This document shows, piece by piece, positions 1-10,589 of a stretch of DNA of 64,000 bases. The notes under the pieces are model-generated. The model searched no databases. It was given only the letters and a program-made list of their open reading frames with translations, and was not told the DNA's origin. The translations under genes and the position numbers were made by a program. The stretch is from NCBI RefSeq assembly GCF_019059575.1, contig NW_024881501.1, forward strand, positions 1,612,001 through 1,676,000. The letters are read 5' to 3'. How positions within the stretch are numbered: position 1 is the first letter of the stretch; every line of letters begins with the position of its first letter. Origin of the DNA: Amphibalanus amphitrite (lineage: Eukaryota; Arthropoda; Thecostraca; Balanomorpha; Balanidae).

Positions 1-1049
1 CTTAAGAGCTGATGAAAGCACCCAAAATATACTTCGTCGATTTTGGCGGGAAGATCGCATCCGTTCGGTGCTTATTGGTTTGCTTTTTCAGCATCTGGGT
101 GCTTACGTCGTACGAAAAAAGCAGCGAATTCATAAAGCGCGCGGGATTCGCGACGCCATTTGCATTTGTCAAGTCAGTTGTGTGGGAGCGCCCGGCCGGG
201 TTGGTTGGTCCACGTGCGTGCGGTCAGTGATAGAAACATGGTGATGGTGTTGGTCGTTTGTAGGCTAATAAGGGCATTCGTGAGTGACAATACTGAAGTG
301 GGTGTCGTCCTAACTGCAATCAAGACCGAGTCTGAAGTCTGAAACGGAGCATCAATGGAGGAGATGCGTGGGAACTTTCCAGCCTTGTCGGAGTGCTAAG
401 GTGGGCTTGCATTGACCTGCTGTCGTGCTATGGATAATAATGGATGTAATTCCACACCTTTTTAGGGTTGCTAAGGCAAAGTTTTATCGATATTTAACCA
501 GATCAAGATAGGCGACAGATAACTGGTGGCTAATGAAATGAACTATAATCTTTGCAGTGAAAGAGAGAGTGCAGATGGCATATTTTTTCATTTATTTATT
601 ACGGGTGCAGTTGACGGCAGACGTGGCTGTTATCGGAGGTGGCTATCTGTATAGCGGCGCCCATATGTTGTGATTTATCAGCTTATGTTATAATGCCAGG
701 GGAGCGGCCCTGTGGCACTGTTCGTAAGGACGTGCTAATATTGTGTTGTTGTTTTTTTGTATTTTTTAAGGTGCTTTGTGACTAATAAGTTTACGCTTGC
801 GCTTAAATTTAACTCTAATAATCATCATACGTGATGTCCATTACCATAAATAAACGACAAACAAACAATTAAACGTGTTTGCAGCATGAGGTAAGCATTA
901 AGAATCGCAATATTTCTTTCGATTTAGCTCGGCTCCCGGCCTGCGGAGTGCGGCTACGTCCATTGCCGCCACTCTTCAAAATGCGTCTAAGTTTTCTCCG
1001 CTACGAATAAAAGTCCCGGCCTCCACTGGAATGGAAAAGCGGTGGAAAC

Positions 1050-1460
1050 ACGTTATGGTGCTAACATAAGCATCTATCTGCTAAATACGTGCTTACGCTA
1101 GCACCATACCACAGTAAGCACCCACTAGGAGCTGAAAATTGAACTCGACACATTTTTGGGTGCTAGACGCATGCTAGGGTGCTTCGGTGCTAATGTTAGC
1201 ACACGAGCTCTTAATGAAGCACTCTTTGGGTGCGTGAATTTAGCACCAAAGCACCGAAATGGTGCTAATGCTAGCACCTATTTAGCACCTATGGCTCTGA
1301 ACGAAGCACTCCTTGGAGTGTAAGTTAAGCACCAAAATGGTGCTAATGCTAGCATCTAGGGCTCTTGAGTAAGCACCATTTGGGGCATACATTAAGCACC
1401 AACAGGGTACTGAAAATTGAACTCTGACTTATGACCCAAAGGGTGCTAATCTTTTTTTAC
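1050..1460. repeat. Cluster of GGTGCTAA/TTAGCACC palindromic motifs
   Basis: Over about 400 bp the near-palindrome GGTGCTAATGCTAGCACC and close variants recur (around 1,100, 1,185, 1,260 and 1,340), together with many single GGTGCTAA, AAGCACC and AGCACTC words. Units are irregularly spaced and are not a simple tandem array. A stretch containing CTGAAAATTGAACTC occurs twice (about 1,133 and 1,410). It may be part of a decayed mobile element or a clustered binding site; no protein is encoded. Confidence 0.6.
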
Positions 1461-1464
1461 AGTG

Positions 1465-1523
1465 CATGCTCAAAACGGTGGCTCGGCTGAGCAAAGCTCA
1501 GCCGAGCCACCGTTTTGAGCATG
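1465..1523. repeat. Perfect 28-bp inverted repeat with 3-nt loop
   Basis: Bases 1,465-1,492 are the exact reverse complement of 1,496-1,523, separated by AAA. The arm contains the core CGGTGGCTCGGCTGAGC. It directly follows the GGTGCTAA cluster and a T-rich run, so it may be the end of that element. No run of T follows the hairpin. Confidence 0.85.
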
Positions 1524-1880
1524 GGCGGTGCAAGCACGTAAACATATAGAAAAGAGGCAAAGAAATCCGCTCACTGCATTGCATTTTTTGGCCAAACAAG
1601 AATGTGGGGCAATTTAGTTATTCGGCGGGCACGTCACGTCAGATTGCCCACGCCTCAGCCCTGGGAGTCCGTGCACGCCACTGCACTGTGCAGGTTCAGC
1701 GTGATCAAACAGACCTCGCGGGCGGCGACGATGCCGAAAACGATACCGCGCCCACGGGCACTTAGCCTACATGCCTATCAAAGGAGCACATAGCCACGCG
1801 CTCACTGCAAGGACAGTCACAGTGCAGCACAGCGCTGTTCAGTCAGGCCGCGGGCCGACCTTCAGCGCGTCGTTAGCGGC

Positions 1881-2035
1881 GGGCCATCCCGGTGTGAGGG
1901 GGCACTGGACGGGGACGGGCCAGCACGGTGTGAGGGGACACTGGACAGGGACGGGCCATCCCGGTGTGAGGGGGGCAGAGACGCGGGCCTGCACGGTGCG
2001 AGTGAACAGCGGCGGGCCAGCACGGTGCGGGCCCA
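1881..2035. repeat. Minisatellite, about 32-bp unit
   Basis: Imperfect tandem copies built around GGTGTGAGGGGGCACTGG and GGGACGGGCCA. Reading frames through it are repeat artefacts. Confidence 0.7.
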
Positions 2036-2484
2036 TTGACGGCCGCGGCGCGACCTCAGTGGGCGCCGTGCGGAGTTGGTGGCGACATGGAGTTGGTGGC
2101 ATTTCGTCTAGCCTCGTCAGGAGGAGGGAGGGAACCAGGAGGCTGGAACGGCAAGAAATGGGATAAAGTAGAACGGTACAAAATGGGGCAGAACTGTGGA
2201 GTTTGTTGGACATCTCTCCCTTGTCCATCAACAACAAAATACTGCAGCAGCAGAATTAAAACAAGTTTAATACTTATTTTGATCATTTTAATGGAAACCA
2301 AAGGTGCCAAATAAGCAAACCGAACGACCATATGCCAAATGTCTCCGCTCCAATTCCATGTTCTGTGTAGGAATGCATCGTTAATGTCACGATGTTACAT
2401 CGGGGAGGGCCCTGTGGGCTGTGCCCTGCTGCCTATTCGGCCCGCAGCTACATGAGCCCCCTGCCGCTGGCCGGTGTCTTTCAG

Positions 2485-2621
2485 GTCCGCGGTTTTACGG
2501 TAACGACGTGGGCGAGCACCTGCTCGACGTCAGCTTCCCCAAGGTGCGGCGCAAGATCACCCACTACCACAACCGGTTCCGCAGCCGCGTGAAGCCGCGG
2601 GCGGCCAACATGCTGCGCATG
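2485..2621 (+). CDS. CAP gene, exon with first cavity histidine
   Basis: Acceptor TGTCTTTCAG precedes the exon and donor GTGAGTCTCC follows it. The exon starts with the last two bases of a split codon and ends on a complete ATG codon (…NMLRM). It encodes PRFYGNDVGEHLL…ITHYHNRFRSRVKP, the usual N-terminal helix of a CAP domain. It is not the first exon: there is no initiator or signal peptide. Confidence 0.88.
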
Positions 2622-5600
2622 GTGAGTCTCCATACCGCGGCCATCGTCTGCGGGACGTCCGCCGCCGTCACCGAGCTAGATCCAGGCCACTCCCTCCGAG
2701 TTACAATCCGCACCGCCCTGTCCGAGTTATAATCCACACTACCCCTCCGAGCTAGATCCAGGCCGCCCCCTCCGAGTTACAATCCGCACCGCCCTGTCCG
2801 AGTTATAATCCACACTACCCCTCCGAGCTAGATCCAGGCCGCCCCCTCCGAGTTACAATCCGCACCGCCCTGTCCGAGTTATAATCCACATCCGCACTAC
2901 CTACCACTCCGAGCTAGATCCAGACCGCCGCGCTCTCTACAACTTAGAATCTCAGTCCACAGTCCACTTGGTCCGCACTACCCTCCGAGTAAGAATCCAC
3001 AGTATCCTCCAAGGTAGAATCCACACTCCGCACTACCCCTCAGAGTAAAAATCCGCACTGCCCCCTCCGAGTTAGAATCCGCACTGCCCCCTCCGAGCTA
3101 GCTCCCCATTCCCCACACCCGAGCTGGGTCCGCACCGCCCTCTGATCCCCCCCCCCTCCCCCGGAGCTCGATCCAGACCGGTGGTCGCGGCAGACTAAAC
3201 AGGCCGCCGCCGAGTGTTCTGCATGCCCACCTGTCACCGCCAGCGAGCGGACTGTGTTGATGTATCGCTTACAGCCACCTGACCACCGCTATGTTTACCC
3301 AGCACCGCCCCGAGCGGCTACTGCATGCTAATGCGACATCAACTGCACACCGACACGACGGCAAAGCGGCCGACACAGCGGACCCCGGGCAGACCGCACA
3401 CGGGGGGGGGGGGACCGACAGCAGGGGACCGGGTAGATCGCACACAGCGGACCGGGTAGACCGCACGGCGCACACTGACACAGGGGGCCGGACAGACGGC
3501 AGACCGCACACAGGGGGCCGGGCAGACGGCAGACCGCACACAGCGGACCGAGTACACCGCACACAGGGGGCTGGGCAGACGACAGATCGCACACAGCGGA
3601 CCGGGTAGACCGCACACAGCGGACCGGGTAGACCGCACACAACGGACGGACCGAGTACACCGCACACTGACACAGCGGCAAAGCGGCTGACACAGCCTGG
3701 CGAGCAGAGGGCCTCCCCGGGACCTGGCGAACCGCCTCTGAGCTGCGTGAGGCCCGCTGGGCGGCGTCTTGTGCCGAGTTCCAGCGGCACAGACTTCAGG
3801 GGTGACGAGCGGCGCCCCCCCCCCCCCCCGGCACAGACTACAGAGGTGACGAGCGGCGCCCCCCGCACAGACTACAGAGGTGACGAGCGCCTCCCCCCGG
3901 CACAGACTACAGAGGTGACGAGCGGCACCCCCCCCCCCGGCACAGACTACAGAGTACAGGGGTGACGAGCGGCGTCCCCCCCCCCGACACAGACTACAGA
4001 GGTGACGAGCAGCGCCCCCCCCCCCCCCCCCGGCACAGACTACAGAGGTGACGAGCGGCGCCCCAGCAGTCGCCGGCGGACGGCCGATATAAATAGAAAC
4101 AATCCTGACCAAATCGATTTGAAATATTTGTCTCATACATATATTGAAGCAGTCGAGTGCTTCAGTGTAATACCATCGCGAATCGGTCGAATCACATTTT
4201 TTTCTAACGGAGCACTCCATCTGGAATCGCTCAACCCCACCAACTCTTCGAGTTATAGCGCGCCGTGCCGGCCGGCGAGCCTCTCTGACGCCTGACCGGC
4301 GGATCACGGGCGGGCCTTTCCAGCCCGCTACACCGGCTCTCCGGGCGCTGAATGGACTCCGCCTGCTGAGCGGGCCTAGGAGGGAAGCCGAGTGGACGGC
4401 GGCGAGCCGGCGACGAGCGCAGCGCACCGGCGGCAATCGTGACGCAGCTGAATGTGGCAGTATTCTGCACTAGGCCGATCGGGCCGCGGCCACATTGTGC
4501 CGCTGAGACTCATCCGTGAATGTCCCGCCGCGCCGCCGTTACGCCATAGTAGCTGGACAGCCCCGGCGGCAAGGCGTCCGAACCTGCTGAGAGCGCAAAA
4601 CGCCGCAAACGGTTACCGGACAACTCTTTGGCGGACGTTGGCACATCGGGTGCAGTGGCGGCTTTTGTAGCGCACGCCGTGTGGAGGTGGCATGATGACG
4701 ACATTGGTGGCACAGCGGAGGCCTTGTCTAGGCTGGTATTTATAATTTATCACGGGACTTAGAGGGTAAAATTGAACCCACGTCCCGGTGGGGTCTCAGC
4801 CAACTTCGTCATGGTGAGGGTATTTAGTCACACCACGTTATCCGAGGCCCTGCGGGGGCAGACTACATACCTGCACTGCCCCACGGTGGCGCCGCCCACA
4901 CATCAAACGCATTTCAGACGCCTGTTCCAAGAAAACGGGAAAATCCCATCTCGCCATCATGATCCCACAGCAGTTATAATTGTCAGTGGTGTCATCATGA
5001 ACTACCATTTCACCGTACGGGTCCCCCTGAGCTGACCTGTGACCCGGTGGTCCCCAGCACTGGCACGCCGGCGCCGCTAGGGACGCGCAGCGCTGGGCCA
5101 ACAAATGTCAAATGCTGATCCACTCCAACGAGACGCAGCGCTCGCAGCGCAACCTGGGTGTCTGCGGAGAGAACATCTTCGTCTCCACGCACAAGGTGCC
5201 CTGGTGAGTGGAACACAAAGTCCCCGGTAAGTGGGCGCGCTACACAATGTTCAAAAACTGTATGCCGGCGTGCACCGTTCCTTGCTCACCAGTAGCTTCT
5301 ACCACACCATGGTCAAATGTCGTCTCCGGCTGGGGAAGCAGCCGCTGACGGCCGGCGCCGCCCCCACTGACGGCCCCTCGCGCGGCAGGTACTTCGCCAT
5401 GAAGAGCTGGTTCCTGGAGAGGGACGTGTTCCGGTACGGCGCCGCCAACAACAGCCTGTTCGAGGTGGGCCACTACACGCAGATGGTGTGGTACGCCTCG
5501 CACAAGGTCGGCTGCGGCTGGGCGCACTGCAAGCACGCCCAGCCAGTGCCCTACTACAACTACGTCTGCCACTACTGTCCCATGTGAGTCGCCCAGTGCC

Positions 5601-6307
5601 CAACACTGGCCCGTCGCCTGGTACCCCACCAACGCCCCGTGAGAGTCGCCGAGTGCCCAACACTGGCCCAACGCCTGGTACCCCACCACTGCCCTGTGGG
5701 AGTCGCCCAGTGCCCCACCAACGCCCCATGTGAGTCGCCCAGTACCCCTCTACTGCCTCCTGTGAATTACCCAGTGCCCACCACTGCCCCGGTCGCCCAG
5801 TGCCCCTCTACTGCCTCCTGTGAGTCGCTCCGTGTGCGAGTCGCCGGGACGCCAGCGGCCGCTCGCAGCTGTCTCCCGCTGCCCATTGTCGCTCGTTAGG
5901 CATATAAGGCACCGCAGCGGTCCGCTCTGACAGTGACTGCCGTGGTAAATCACAGAAAATGGAGACCGTGACATCACGGCAATGCAGTCATTACATGACA
6001 TCGCTCAGGATACCTCCACAGACAGCCCTTCCTGCGGTGCTGATTTTCGCTCCCCGCCTGGCTGCCCGGCAGCGGCAACTACGGCCACCGTCTGGGCCGT
6101 CCGTACGACGCCGGCCGGCCGTGCGGCCGGTGCCGCCGCTCCTGCAACAACAAGAAGCGGCTGTGCACCAACGCGTGTCCCTGGTCGGACCGGTGGAGCA
6201 ACTGCGCCGACCTGGAGCGCCGGCACCGGCACTGGACGTGCGGCTCCGGCGGCGAGCCGGCGCGCTCCTGCCGCGCCACCTGCCGCTGTTCGGGACGCAT
6301 CCACTAG
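2485..6307 (+). CDS. CAP-superfamily (CRISP/allergen-5-like) secreted protein, 3' four exons
   Basis: Exons 2,485-2,621, 5,058-5,203, 5,389-5,583 and 6,073-6,307 join in phase across GT-AG introns to give about 236 residues ending at TAG 6,305-6,307. The CAP fold is clear: the first cavity histidine in ITHYHNRFR, the CGENI motif, the CAP1 signature GHYTQMVW with the second histidine, and the CAP2 signature YNYVCHYCPIGNYG. The spacing of these blocks is normal for the family. After the CAP domain comes a hinge rich in C, R and G (GRPCGRCRRSC) and a short ShK/CRISP-like cysteine-rich tail ending SCRATCRC. Such proteins are usually secreted and disulphide-bonded, with lipid-binding, venom or immune roles; the specific function cannot be told here. 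The 5' exon(s) with the signal peptide and the start codon were not found. A (GA)n microsatellite starts a few bases after the stop. ATTAAA at 6,792-6,797 is a possible poly(A) signal. Confidence 0.93.
2691..2935. repeat. Minisatellite in CAP intron, about 75-bp compound unit
   Basis: Alternating sub-units TCCGAGTTACAATCCGCACC, CCGAGTTATAATCCACA and CCGAGCTAGATCCAGGCC recur about three times, then decay toward 3,110. It fills the first part of the 2.4-kb intron. Confidence 0.85.
3363..3690. repeat. Minisatellite in CAP intron (CGCACACAGCGGACCGGGTA)
   Basis: About ten imperfect units of 19-35 bp containing GACCGGGTAGACCGCACACA or GGGCCGGGCAGACGGCAGA. Long open frames on both strands are by-products of the repeat. 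A poly(G) run of about 12 lies near 3,400. Confidence 0.85.
3785..4062. repeat. Minisatellite in CAP intron (CACAGACTACAGAGGTGACG) with poly(C)
   Basis: Seven or more 35-40-bp units, each made of CACAGACTACAGAGGTGACG, then AGCGGC, then a C-run of variable length (5 to about 16). The length of the C-run is the main difference between units. Confidence 0.9.
4063..5057. other. Rest of CAP intron
   Basis: Unique-looking sequence between the poly(C) minisatellite and the CGEN exon. I see no further exon, repeat family or RNA gene here. Confidence 0.4.
5058..5203 (+). CDS. CAP gene, exon with the CGEN motif
   Basis: Acceptor GGTCCCCAG, donor GTGAGTGGAA. It begins HWHAGAARDAQRWANKC, continuing the NMLRM of the previous exon as expected for CAP proteins, and carries LGVCGENIFVST with the metal/cavity glutamate. 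It ends in the split tryptophan codon of KVPW. Confidence 0.93.
5389..5583 (+). CDS. CAP gene, exon with CAP1 and CAP2 signatures
   Basis: Acceptor CGCGCGGCAG, donor GTGAGTCGCC. It encodes YFAMKSWFLE, then GHYTQMVWYASHKVGCGW (CAP1) and YNYVCHYCP (start of CAP2). The intron before it is only 185 bp. Its donor sequence is repeated several times in the following intron. Confidence 0.95.
5584..5840 (+). repeat. Minisatellite that copies the exon donor site (CAP gene)
   Basis: The genuine exon end and donor read TGTCCCAT/GTGAGTCGCCCAGTGCCC. Near-copies of GTGAGTCGCCCAGTGCCC recur about every 30-57 bp, at roughly 5,640, 5,696, 5,728, 5,761 and 5,821. One copy (about 5,725) repeats CCCCAT/GTGAGTCGCCCAGT, including the last exon bases. 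The unit therefore spans the splice junction. Confidence 0.85.
6073..6307 (+). CDS. CAP gene, last exon: hinge and cysteine-rich tail
   Basis: Acceptor GCTGCCCGGCAG. The first base completes the isoleucine of CPIGNYG. The exon encodes GRPYDAGRPCGRCRRSC, then a cysteine-rich tail with CTNACPW and SCRATCRC, ending GRIH and TAG. The cysteine pattern resembles ShK/CRISP tails but the spacing is not canonical. Confidence 0.88.
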
Positions 6308-6310
6308 CGG

Positions 6311-6313
6311 GGG

Positions 6314-6396
<83 letters not shown>
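6311..6396. repeat. (GA)n microsatellite just after the CAP stop codon
   Basis: A short G-run followed by about 38 uninterrupted GA units, beginning within 12 bp of the stop codon, so it would lie in the 3' UTR. Open frames reading (ER)n or (SL)n through it are not coding. Confidence 0.95.
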
Positions 6397-6399
<3 letters not shown>

Positions 6400-6595
6400 A
6401 GAGCCGGCGGGCCGGGCCGCAGCGGGCCGAGTGTAGCCGTCAGGATCACAGGCCGGGGTACGGGAGACGGGTCCGCCCAGCCCGGTCCCACGGTGGCTGG
6501 GGCCTGCCGCCTGCAGCGTGCAGGGCTGCTCTCAGCACATCCGGCCGCACCGGGCGGCTCCATGTCTCGATTTCCAGCTCCGCGTCCCACCCGAC

Positions 6596-6680
6596 ACAGC
6601 CCAGTCCCAGTCTCAGTCTCAGCCTCAGTCTCAGTCCCAGTCCCAGTCTCAGCCCCTGTCCCAGTCTCAGCTGCAGTGAG
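6596..6680. repeat. Hexamer-type repeat CAGTCC/CAGTCT/CAGCCT
   Basis: About 13 tandem hexamers of the form CAGYCY, probably in the CAP 3' UTR or just beyond it. Confidence 0.8.
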
Positions 6681-7690
6681 CAGACAGTGCTCCGCAGAGC
6701 AGACGTCTACGGCCTGCAGTGGGCGGCCCCGTCCCTCGGTCGCCCGTCCCCCGGACCCCCCCCCCCCCCACCCGACTACAGTGACCGGCTCATTAAAATG
6801 CACGCGGTGCACCGGTCCGGCCGCCGCCCATGGACAGTGACGGGGACAGTTGAGTGGGTGGGCGTGCCGTGGACGACACTGAGCGCGGCGCGGACCCGGA
6901 AGAGGCGGCGCCGGCCGGGAGGGGCGCGGCTGACACTTCCGTCTTGACCTTCAATCTGCGATAGGGGCGTTTACTTCGCATTTATTTATGTATGTTACAT
7001 CTAAATTAGCTGTTCATTCATTAGCTCATTACCAAGAAACCAATACAAGTGTTTAACAATGATCGTGCAATGTGCTGTGTGCACAGGATATCATTCGAAC
7101 ATCCACCGGCCCTCAGCTCACATCAATACGACTGGCGTATGAAATTAATCCGGCCACGGTAATATCTGCACCGCCTTTCTTTTACACCAATAACGATCCT
7201 CCTTCTGGTTATTTATAGCGAAACTCGTTCAATTTTACCCAATTGTTGTCAGCCTGGCAACAGACAAATGCACCGAGTTCCACACACGGGGCCCCCCGGC
7301 TCCGTGCACAAGGGTCGTCCGGCCCTCAGCCGAGCTGTGCACGGGGCTTTGCAGCTCGCCGGTCGCCGGCCGGCTGTTGCTGGGAGCCGCCCGTCTGGGC
7401 CGGCCGGTGGCCTTCTGCCTGACATGCCCGACACCCGGTCCGGCCGTCTGCGCTGACTGCAGTGCCTTCTGCACTGACTGCGGTGACTTCTGGGCTGGCT
7501 GCAGTGCCTTCTGCGCTGACTGTGCCTGGTCCGGTCAGCGCCAGCCATCCGGGTGCAGCTGAGCAGCAGACTGAGCTGTTAGTAGTGAGCACTGAGCTGG
7601 GAGCTGAGCGAGCGAATGGGAGCTGAGCGAGCGACTGGGAGCTGAGCGAGCGCCGCCGGACAGGGAGGGACACAACCGGCAACCCTGTCA

Positions 7691-8190
7691 CCGTGCAGTG
7701 GCCAGAGGCCGGCTCACTGTGGTCAGAGGCCGCAGACTGTGTCAGAGGCCGGCACACTGTGTCAGAGGCCGGCACACTGTGTCAGAGGCCGGCACACAGT
7801 GACAGAGGCCGGCACACTGTGTCAGAGGCCGCAGACTGTGTCAGGGGCCAGCACACTGTGTCAGAGACCGGCTCACAGTGTCAGAGGCCGCAGACTGTGT
7901 CAGAGGCCGGCACACTGTGTCAGAGGCCGGCACACGGTGTCAGAGGCCGGCACACGGTGTCAGAGGCCGGCACACTGTGTCAGAGGCCGGCACACAGTGT
8001 CAGAGGTCGCACACTGTGTCAGAGGCCGGCACACAGTGTCAGAGCCGGCTCACAGTGTCAGAGCCGGCTCACTGTGTCAGAGGCCGGCACACTGTGTCAG
8101 AGGCCGGCACACTGTGGCCAGAGGCCGGCACACTGTGGCCAGGAGCCGGCACACTGTGTCAGAGGCCGGCACACTGTGGCCAGGAGCCGG
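7691..8190. repeat. Minisatellite GTGTCAGAGGCCGGCACACT (about 20-21 bp)
   Basis: Roughly 24 units over 500 bp with small variants (GCCGGCACACTG or GCCGCAGACTG, GTGTCAGAG or GTGGCCAGAG). The predominant 21-bp period keeps several + strand frames open for 160-290 codons, so these apparent proteins are spurious. Confidence 0.92.
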
Positions 8191-8311
8191 CCAGTTCAAA
8201 GCCGACCGGCGAGGCGCCGTGTTTTGACAGCCAGTGGCTCCGCTCGACACGCGACGCCACTGGGCCGTGGGCGTGCTCGATCCACACGAACCGGTCCTTC
8301 CGTGAGCCCGC

Positions 8312-8402
8312 GGCGGCCAGCCTTCCCCAGACCTGGCTTACGGAGCTGCCCTTCCCCAGACCTGGCTTACGGAGCTGCCCTTCCCCAGACCTGGCCTGGG
8401 GC
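8312..8402. repeat. Minisatellite CTTCCCCAGACCTGGCTTAC
   Basis: Three tandem 28-bp units containing GGAGCTGCCCTTCCCCAGAC. Confidence 0.85.
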
Positions 8403-9039
8403 TGCCCTCCCGCGCCCGTTCGGCTGACACAGACATGTGGCCGGCTGATGAGAACAAAAGGAGCGTCGCACCGTTCACGGAAAATGCATCACTTGTTGAT
8501 TGCTATTTTACCACAGAAATTCACAGCAGTAACCGAACAAACGGCGCACAAACAAACAGCAGCTGTCGGAGCAGTCAAACTTGAGCGGAGGGTGTTGGGT
8601 GGTCCGCCCCTACAGACAGCTCGGGACTGCCGAACGTGTGGGTGGCAGGCACAACACCGGGTCCAGAACCCGACAGGAGCCGGCGCTGGTCCAGTGCAGT
8701 CTGCAGGCACTGAGGCTGGCCCCGCTGAGCCTGCAGACACGGGTCTGCTCTGACGAGCGGTGGATATGCTTTGGCTCGGGTGCCGCTGGGGCTTGCGATC
8801 CTGACGGCCGCTGGGTCCCGGGCCTCGAACACGTGCTCCGCTCGCTTCTCCGACCTCCGTTGAAGCACCTGATGCATAAGCTGCCGAGCGTATGCACGTA
8901 CTGACAAGTGTAGACGGACGAATGTGTCTGGGATGCTGTGACCGACTCCTTGGTACGGCGCTGGTGTGCGTGTGACAGAACTGTGAACCGGAGGCAGGCG
9001 TGAATCAGTTCTGAATCCGACGACCCGCCGGCTGTGACC

Positions 9040-9420
9040 GGCGAGTCTCCAGCGAGGCGTCTGTTCTGTGACTGAGGCGTCTGTTCTGTGAATGATGCGC
9101 CGGCGTCTATTCTGTGACTGAGGCGCCGGTGACTGTTCTGTGATTGATGCACTGGTGCCTGTCTGTGACTAAGGTGCTGGTGTCTGTTCTGTGATTGATG
9201 CGCCGGCGGCTGTTCTGTGACTGAGGCGCTGGTGTCTGTCAGTGACTGAGGCGCTGGTGCGTTTCTGTGACTGGGGCACCGGCGTCTGTTTTGTGGGTGA
9301 GGAGCCGGCGTCTATTCAATGACTGAGGCGCCGGTGACTGTTCTGTGACTGGGGCGCTGCCGCTGGTGCCTGTCAGTGACCGAGGCGCCGGGGTCTGTTC
9401 TGTGATCGAGCCAACTGCAC
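9040..9420. repeat. Minisatellite TCTGTTCTGTGACTGAGGCG (about 28-30 bp)
   Basis: About twelve imperfect units: CTGTTCTGTGA(C/T)TGA(G/T)GCGC(C/T)GGTG. It is gene-free. Confidence 0.88.
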
Positions 9421-10489
9421 CGGTAGCTGCAAATGAGCCGGCGCTGGTGGTACCAGGTGACGTGCCGGTTATGTGTGTGACGCCGCTGGCGGTGGGGCCG
9501 TGCCGAGACATCTCCTGCTGGCAGGTCGGCGCGCGCGGTCACCTGTGCTGGGACACTACCCAATAGTCCTGCTACTCCCAGATTGTAGGGATATGTCCGT
9601 GTGTCACACACAAAGTGTGATAAATGGGAAACTCACTGTTTCGACCAGCCGCCGTCGCTGCTTAATTTGGCGAGTGCATCCCAATGCGACGATGTTCTCA
9701 GACCGTGTCTAATTTAAAAGATCCGGAAATACACGCCTGGAACCGTGTCTCGCTGTTTTGGGCGGGTCGAGTCTGACGGCAACAGCGAGTCACCGGCTGT
9801 TCCAGCGCGGCCGCGTCCTCGGCCCGTACATACAGTAGTTCAATAGGCGCGCACATTGGCAGCCACGGCTGACCTGTGTGTCTTCAACGGCCAGAAACGT
9901 CCTGGGCCGAACGGCGCAACTTACCGAGCATAGTACCCACAAACGTTCGGCCCGGATTAATAAAAGTTCATGCACCACCTCGTCATACTCTCGGCTCGGT
10001 GACGCCTACGAGAACACCGTGACCGTATCCTCCCTCCCGACACCCCCGCGGTGGAGTGGGAGTGGGGGGGAGGGGGGCTGACCTCTGCAGAGTGGCCTTC
10101 AGGAACTGCGCAGTCACCGCCCTGTCGCCACTCAGTCTGCGGCCGGCGCCGGAAAAATACACAGAAACTCGACCCGTCCGACCTACCTACACACACACTG
10201 CCGCTGACAGCGTCACCCTGTGAATGTCTGCAGCTGGCCGGGCGGCCCAGGTGTGGCGGACGAAGAACATTTGAAACACGACAGCTATTGGAATGTTTGT
10301 ACATGCATTGTCTTCGTATATTTACTACCGAACTATCGATGAACTTTACCCGGCCATCTGACTGGGAGCTCGGCAGTGATGCAGCCAATCAATGGTAACC
10401 ACAGACGAAAGAGACGTCTGTGGCGACCGAACCAAGGCGAAGGAGAACTAATGATTTGGTTTAAGGGAGTTCACAAACATATGCTCAAG

Positions 10490-10516
10490 AATGTACCAGT
10501 GTCACACTGGTACATT
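10490..10516. repeat. Short perfect hairpin
   Basis: AATGTACCAGTG, a TCA loop, then CACTGGTACATT. It lies about 70 bp before the mariner-like element and no function can be assigned. Confidence 0.7.
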
Positions 10517-10589
10517 GGCAGTGAGGCTATAAACTAGGTGACTGAAACCAATCTAAGCCTGCGAGCGGTTACCACTGCACACACGAGTA

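Larger units (their letters stand above)
1..2484. other. Non-coding sequence upstream of the CAP gene exons
   Basis: I recognise no gene here. The first 1.6 kb is moderately AT-rich and the sequence becomes GC-rich from about 1,620. It should hold the missing 5' end of the CAP gene if that lies in the window. The one candidate with a hydrophobic stretch (about 12-230) has no start, splice-site or homology support, so I do not call it. A motif cluster, a perfect hairpin and a short minisatellite within it are listed separately. Confidence 0.5.

Noticed and set aside
12-230. Possible signal-peptide exon of the CAP gene (hydrophobic CLLVCFFSIWVLTSY)
   Set aside because: No splice donor in the right phase, weak start context and no homology; 2.2 kb of unremarkable sequence follows.
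3269-4436. Long - strand frames (199-365 codons) rich in Cys and Val
   Set aside because: They run through two minisatellites in a CAP gene intron on the wrong strand and change character with each repeat block.
5959-6947. Frames of about 270-320 codons over the CAP last exon and (GA)n
   Set aside because: Only one frame across 6,073-6,307 continues the CAP protein; the rest read the microsatellite.
7693-8753. Overlapping + frames of 162-291 codons
   Set aside because: Products of a 21-bp tandem repeat with no stop in several frames; no domain or start context.
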